This document shows positions 61,245 to 64,000 of a stretch of DNA of 64,000 nucleotides, in pieces. Position 1 is the first letter of the stretch. Each line of letters starts with the position of its first letter. The translations under genes and the position numbers were made by a program. The DNA comes from an uncultured Clostridium sp. (GTDB lineage: Bacteria; Bacillota; Clostridia; Clostridiales; Clostridiaceae). The stretch is taken from the NCBI GenBank assembly GCA_900548455.1, contig URKQ01000008.1, positions 1-64,000 on the forward strand, in the 5' to 3' direction. The notes beneath the pieces were generated by a model. The model saw only the letters and a list, made by a program, of their open reading frames with translations, did not search any database and was not told where the DNA came from.

Positions 61245-61661
61245 TTATTTTACATCGATTGTAGCAACCAGTTTTGTGTTAATAATTTGCTCTCTTGCAA
61301 TTATAATATCGTAATCTACTTTAACATTTCCACCCTTTTCATCTATGTCAATGTCTACCTTATTAGTTTTAACTCTCAAAGATAATCCACCATGAGGTGT
61401 ATTATATACTATAGAATTACTTTTCCCATTTTTAAAATACATACTTGTGTTAGTATCACCTTCTCGAATAAGACTAAAATAATTTTCTCCAATTCTAAAA
61501 GTAGTAGATGTATCTCCTAATCCTGATAATTCTGTCTCATCGTATTTAGCTACAAACTCATCATTATCTTTAAAAAAAGTTCCCTTACTTACTATTTCTA
61601 TAGATTCTTCTTCATCATTATTTTGTATGCTACTAACTCTAATTATTGCATCCCTATCCAA
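61245..61661 (-). CDS. DUF1934 protein (YwiB-like beta-barrel)
   Basis: Small cytosolic protein of 138 residues, of unknown function. The sequence is almost all beta-type and matches the calycin-like DUF1934/YwiB family (IRVSSIQNN...GTFFKDNDEFVAKYDETELSGLGDTSTTFRI...NTPHGGLSLRVKTNKVDIDIDEKGGNVKVDYDI). It lies just downstream of a PP-loop gene, same strand. Confidence 0.83.
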   Translation of the reverse strand: MDRDAIIRVSSIQNNDEEESIEIVSKGTFFKDNDEFVAKYDETELSGLGDTSTTFRIGENYFSLIREGDTNTSMYFKNGKSNSIVYNTPHGGLSLRVKTNKVDIDIDEKGGNVKVDYDIIIAREQIINTKLVATIDVK

Positions 61662-61689
61662 AAATATCCCTCACTTCACAAACATCCAA

Positions 61690-62670
61690 TTAAATAATAT
61701 GAGAATTCAATTCTTCTTCAGTGGCACAATTCTCATTCACTATGGTACATTCTTTTTCTCCATACTTTGTAAATTTTACTGCTACATTGTTCTCGTCTTT
61801 TCCCTTACTATATCTTATAGCAACTCTTGCTGCATATCTCTTAACTTCTTCAGTAGCTTCTCCAACTATGACTACCATAGAACCATTATAATCCCTAACA
61901 AGAACAATAGTGTCTCCTTGCCCTATCAATCCTTTTAATATTTCTCCTTCATCTTGAGTTCTAGTAGATATAACCTTTGCGTTATCTGTAACTCTAAAAT
62001 GTCTTCCTATTTTTAATAGTTCTAGTTCACGAATTTGTGGAACGCTATTATGATCTAAAAGTTCTTTTAATCTATGTGAATAATTTGGATCTGTCAACTT
62101 ACATCCACCTGCTGGAGACGGATAATCTTTTATACCCCAACTTTCAGCTAACTCCATTTGATCCTTTCTAGATCTTCCCTGAATTCCTAAAAGTTTTTCT
62201 CTATCTACAAGTCCATTTTCCTCCATCTCTGTAGGTGCTAATCTTTGGGCACACAACGGACGTAGTATTTTAGCTCCAATTCCACTTTCTTTCTTTACCT
62301 TTTCAAGGGCTATCTTATTTTGAGACATTGGACGTTGATTTAAAACTTCTCCAGTAATTATAAAATCAGCATTCAACTCTTTTAATAACTCACCACAATA
62401 TCTCATCATCATAGCATGACAATCTATACATGGATTCATATTTTTCCCATAACCATTTTTAGGGTTCTTTACCATCTCAAAATGCTCTGGACTAAAATCC
62501 ACAACCTTTAGTGGAATACCAATTTGCGCAGTCATTCTCACAGCATTTTCCTCATTAAAGAAGTGTGATCTAAAACAAATTCCTATGACTTCAATTCCTT
62601 GATCTGCTACTAATTTAGCTGCCAAAATACTGTCTAATCCACCAGAAACCATTGCTAATGCTCTTGTCAT
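61690..62670 (-). CDS. PP-loop ATPase related to MnmA/ThiI-type tRNA thiolases
   Basis: Probable tRNA-modifying enzyme of 326 residues. The PP-loop SGGLDSILAAKLV (about 9-21) binds ATP; CIDCHAMMM (about 81-89) and PAGGC (about 187-191) carry the cysteines seen in tRNA thiolation enzymes. It lacks the THUMP domain of ThiI and the full MnmA C-terminal barrels; the C-terminal third resembles an NFACT-type RNA-binding region. I would not name the exact tRNA position. Confidence 0.75.
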   Translation of the reverse strand: MTRALAMVSGGLDSILAAKLVADQGIEVIGICFRSHFFNEENAVRMTAQIGIPLKVVDFSPEHFEMVKNPKNGYGKNMNPCIDCHAMMMRYCGELLKELNADFIITGEVLNQRPMSQNKIALEKVKKESGIGAKILRPLCAQRLAPTEMEENGLVDREKLLGIQGRSRKDQMELAESWGIKDYPSPAGGCKLTDPNYSHRLKELLDHNSVPQIRELELLKIGRHFRVTDNAKVISTRTQDEGEILKGLIGQGDTIVLVRDYNGSMVVIVGEATEEVKRYAARVAIRYSKGKDENNVAVKFTKYGEKECTIVNENCATEEELNSHII

Positions 62671-62805
62671 AATCTATTCACCTGTCCTTTTTATAATATG
62701 GTGTATCATATGCTTCATTTAAGCATAAATATTTTGATTGATACAATTTAATTTTACTATTTAATCCCTTAACTATCAACTTGAAAGTAATGGTGCTTCT
62801 GTATA

Positions 62806-63831
62806 TTAGCCTCTTTCAATAGCTAATTCTATTAACTCATCAATTAATTTGTCATAAGATAAACCTGTTGCATCCCACATTTTAGGGTACATACTTATGC
62901 TTGTAAATCCAGGAAGTGTGTTAACTTCATTTAAATAAATTTCACTATTATCTTTATCGACTAAGAAATCAACTCGAGCCATACCTGCACAATCTAACTT
63001 CTTATAAATTTTAATAGATAAGTCTCTAATATACTCCATTTGTTCATCATTTAGTGCTGCGGGTATTAAAAGTTTTGATTCAGCATTAGAATATTTGGCT
63101 TCATAATCATAAAATTCTTTTGCAGGAATAATTTCTCCTGCTACAGATGCCCTTGGATCATCATTACCTAAAACAGCAACTTCAATTTCTCGTGCATTAA
63201 TTCCTGTTTCAACTAACACTTTTCTATCAAATTTTAAAGCCTCTGTTAGTCCACATTCTAACTCTTGTGAATTATGAGCTTTTGTAATTCCAACAGATGA
63301 TCCACTATTTGATGGTTTAACAAAAACAGGATATCCTAACTTTGTTTCTATCTCATCTAAAAAAGATTTAGGATTTTTATTATAATCAAATGCATTTACA
63401 ACAACATAGGCTGCTTGTTTAATTCCTTCATGCTCCAATAAATACTTTGTATATACCTTATCCATACATACCGCTGAACTCATCACTGAAGGCCCAACGC
63501 ATGGCAAATTCATAAGCTTACAAAGCCCTTGTATTGTACCATCTTCCCCATACATACCATGCAATACTGGGAATACAACTTCAACCTTTTTATCTACTAA
63601 CAACTCCATAGCATTAGGAATTAAATTATCTAAATCAGATTCCCATGCTCCATTTTCAATACTTTTAATATCTCCCTTGTATTGAAACCACTTTCCAGCC
63701 TTTGTTATGCCTATTGGAATTACATTATACTTATCTCTATTAATGTTACTTAAAACAGATGATGCTGAAACTCTAGACACTTCATGCTCTGTTGATTGGC
63801 CACCAAATAATACGGCTATATTTTTTTTCAT
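62806..63831 (-). CDS. ddl: D-alanine--D-alanine ligase
   Basis: Joins two D-Ala for peptidoglycan cross-links. The 341 residues form an ATP-grasp enzyme with NIAVLFGGQSTEHEVSRVSASS at the N-terminus, GPSVMSSAVCMDK, FVKPSNSGSSVGITKA (about 169-184) and the C-terminal YLNEVNTLPGFTSISMYPKMW. The residue pattern is the Ala-Ala type; I see nothing of the D-Ala-D-Lac variants. Confidence 0.96.
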   Translation of the reverse strand: MKKNIAVLFGGQSTEHEVSRVSASSVLSNINRDKYNVIPIGITKAGKWFQYKGDIKSIENGAWESDLDNLIPNAMELLVDKKVEVVFPVLHGMYGEDGTIQGLCKLMNLPCVGPSVMSSAVCMDKVYTKYLLEHEGIKQAAYVVVNAFDYNKNPKSFLDEIETKLGYPVFVKPSNSGSSVGITKAHNSQELECGLTEALKFDRKVLVETGINAREIEVAVLGNDDPRASVAGEIIPAKEFYDYEAKYSNAESKLLIPAALNDEQMEYIRDLSIKIYKKLDCAGMARVDFLVDKDNSEIYLNEVNTLPGFTSISMYPKMWDATGLSYDKLIDELIELAIERG

Positions 63832-63880
63832 ATATTATCACTCCTAAGATATTTTTTCCTCAGTACAATCTATTCAACAA

Positions 63881-63940
63881 AAATAATAATAGTGAACATA
63901 AACAAATTATACTACTTTATTGTATCTATGTTCACTACTA
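63881..63940 (-). terminator. possible terminator of the gene upstream of ddl
   Basis: Inverted repeat TAGTGAACATA / TATGTTCACTA with a long loop (about 22 bases), followed on the minus strand by TTATTATTTTT. It lies between a partial CDS and ddl, so it probably ends that upstream gene. Confidence 0.55.
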
Positions 63941-63954
63941 TATTCAACCTCATT

Positions 63955-64000
63955 TTACTTAAATAAACTTTTAAACATCTCACCTATTTTAAATTTTACC
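63955..64000 (-). CDS. 3' end of an unidentified CDS
   Basis: Only the C-terminal 14 codons are inside the window: frame VKFKIGEMFKSLFK then TAA at 63955-63957. The basic, amphipathic tail and a downstream hairpin support a real gene, but it is too short to identify. Confidence 0.5.
   Translation of the reverse strand, partial: VKFKIGEMFKSLFK

Noticed and set aside
1..64000. Undescribed defence system, prophage or biosynthetic island
   Set aside because: Nearly all genes are housekeeping, vitamin, sporulation or cell-wall genes in conserved clostridial order; no integrase, toxin-antitoxin, restriction or phage genes were seen.

Overview
This is AT-rich, low-GC Gram-positive DNA from an anaerobic endospore former, most likely a Clostridium sensu stricto (cluster I) species. 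The support is gene content and context: spoIIID, spoIIQ, spoIID and yyaC for sporulation, anaerobic cobalt-early cobalamin synthesis, a reverse rubrerythrin, the ywmB-murA-spoIID-spoIIQ-spoIIID-mbl block, and A/T-ending codon use. No rRNA, CRISPR array, prophage or intact insertion sequence was seen. The species cannot be named from this window.

Layout. 0.1-11.5 kb: one minus-strand cobalamin operon, promoter / B12 riboswitch / leader terminator / cbiK-A-C-D-E-T-L-F-G-H-J-M-N-Q, making cobyrinate a,c-diamide and importing cobalt; cbiO is not in the window. 11.5-15.6 kb: a small GIY-YIG protein, a membrane protein, a glycolipid glycosyltransferase, a MITE-like repeat, tRNA-Trp, a DUF3867 gene that appears to start at ATT, and a CBS-ACT protein. 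15.8-18.8 kb, plus strand: a tandem HD/HD-GYP protein, then tsaE-tsaB-rimI. 18.9-34.3 kb, mostly minus: ribU behind an FMN riboswitch, tex, an M28 peptidase (plus strand), secA-prfB (with the RF2 frameshift), hpf, a probable raiA non-coding RNA, comFC, a degenerate comFA, recD2, metK behind a SAM riboswitch, and tRNA-Tyr. 34.4-41.4 kb: sporulation and cell-wall genes. 41.7-48.6 kb: the F-type ATP synthase operon atpIBEFHAGDC. 49-58.3 kb: dCMP deaminase, reverse rubrerythrin, upp, rpiB, sua5, a ZIP transporter, prfA, prmC, a DUF1385 gene, tdk and rpmE. 58.4-64 kb: rho, a sigma-54 activator without a sensor domain, a DUF1934 gene, an MnmA/ThiI-like PP-loop protein, ddl, and the 3' end of one more gene.

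How the parts work together. Three vitamin or cofactor units (cobalamin, riboflavin uptake, SAM synthesis) have the same minus-strand design of sigma-A promoter, aptamer and intrinsic terminator. Two parts of t6A tRNA modification are here (tsaE/tsaB and sua5). Both release factors and the RF methyltransferase prmC are present. The most unusual protein findings are in the ATP synthase: delta carries a second copy of its C-terminal domain and epsilon lacks its C-terminal helices. The most unusual non-coding findings are a dispersed palindromic element flanked by 8-9 bp direct repeats in terminator T-tracts, and a structured RNA with its own near-consensus promoter and terminator between comFC and hpf.
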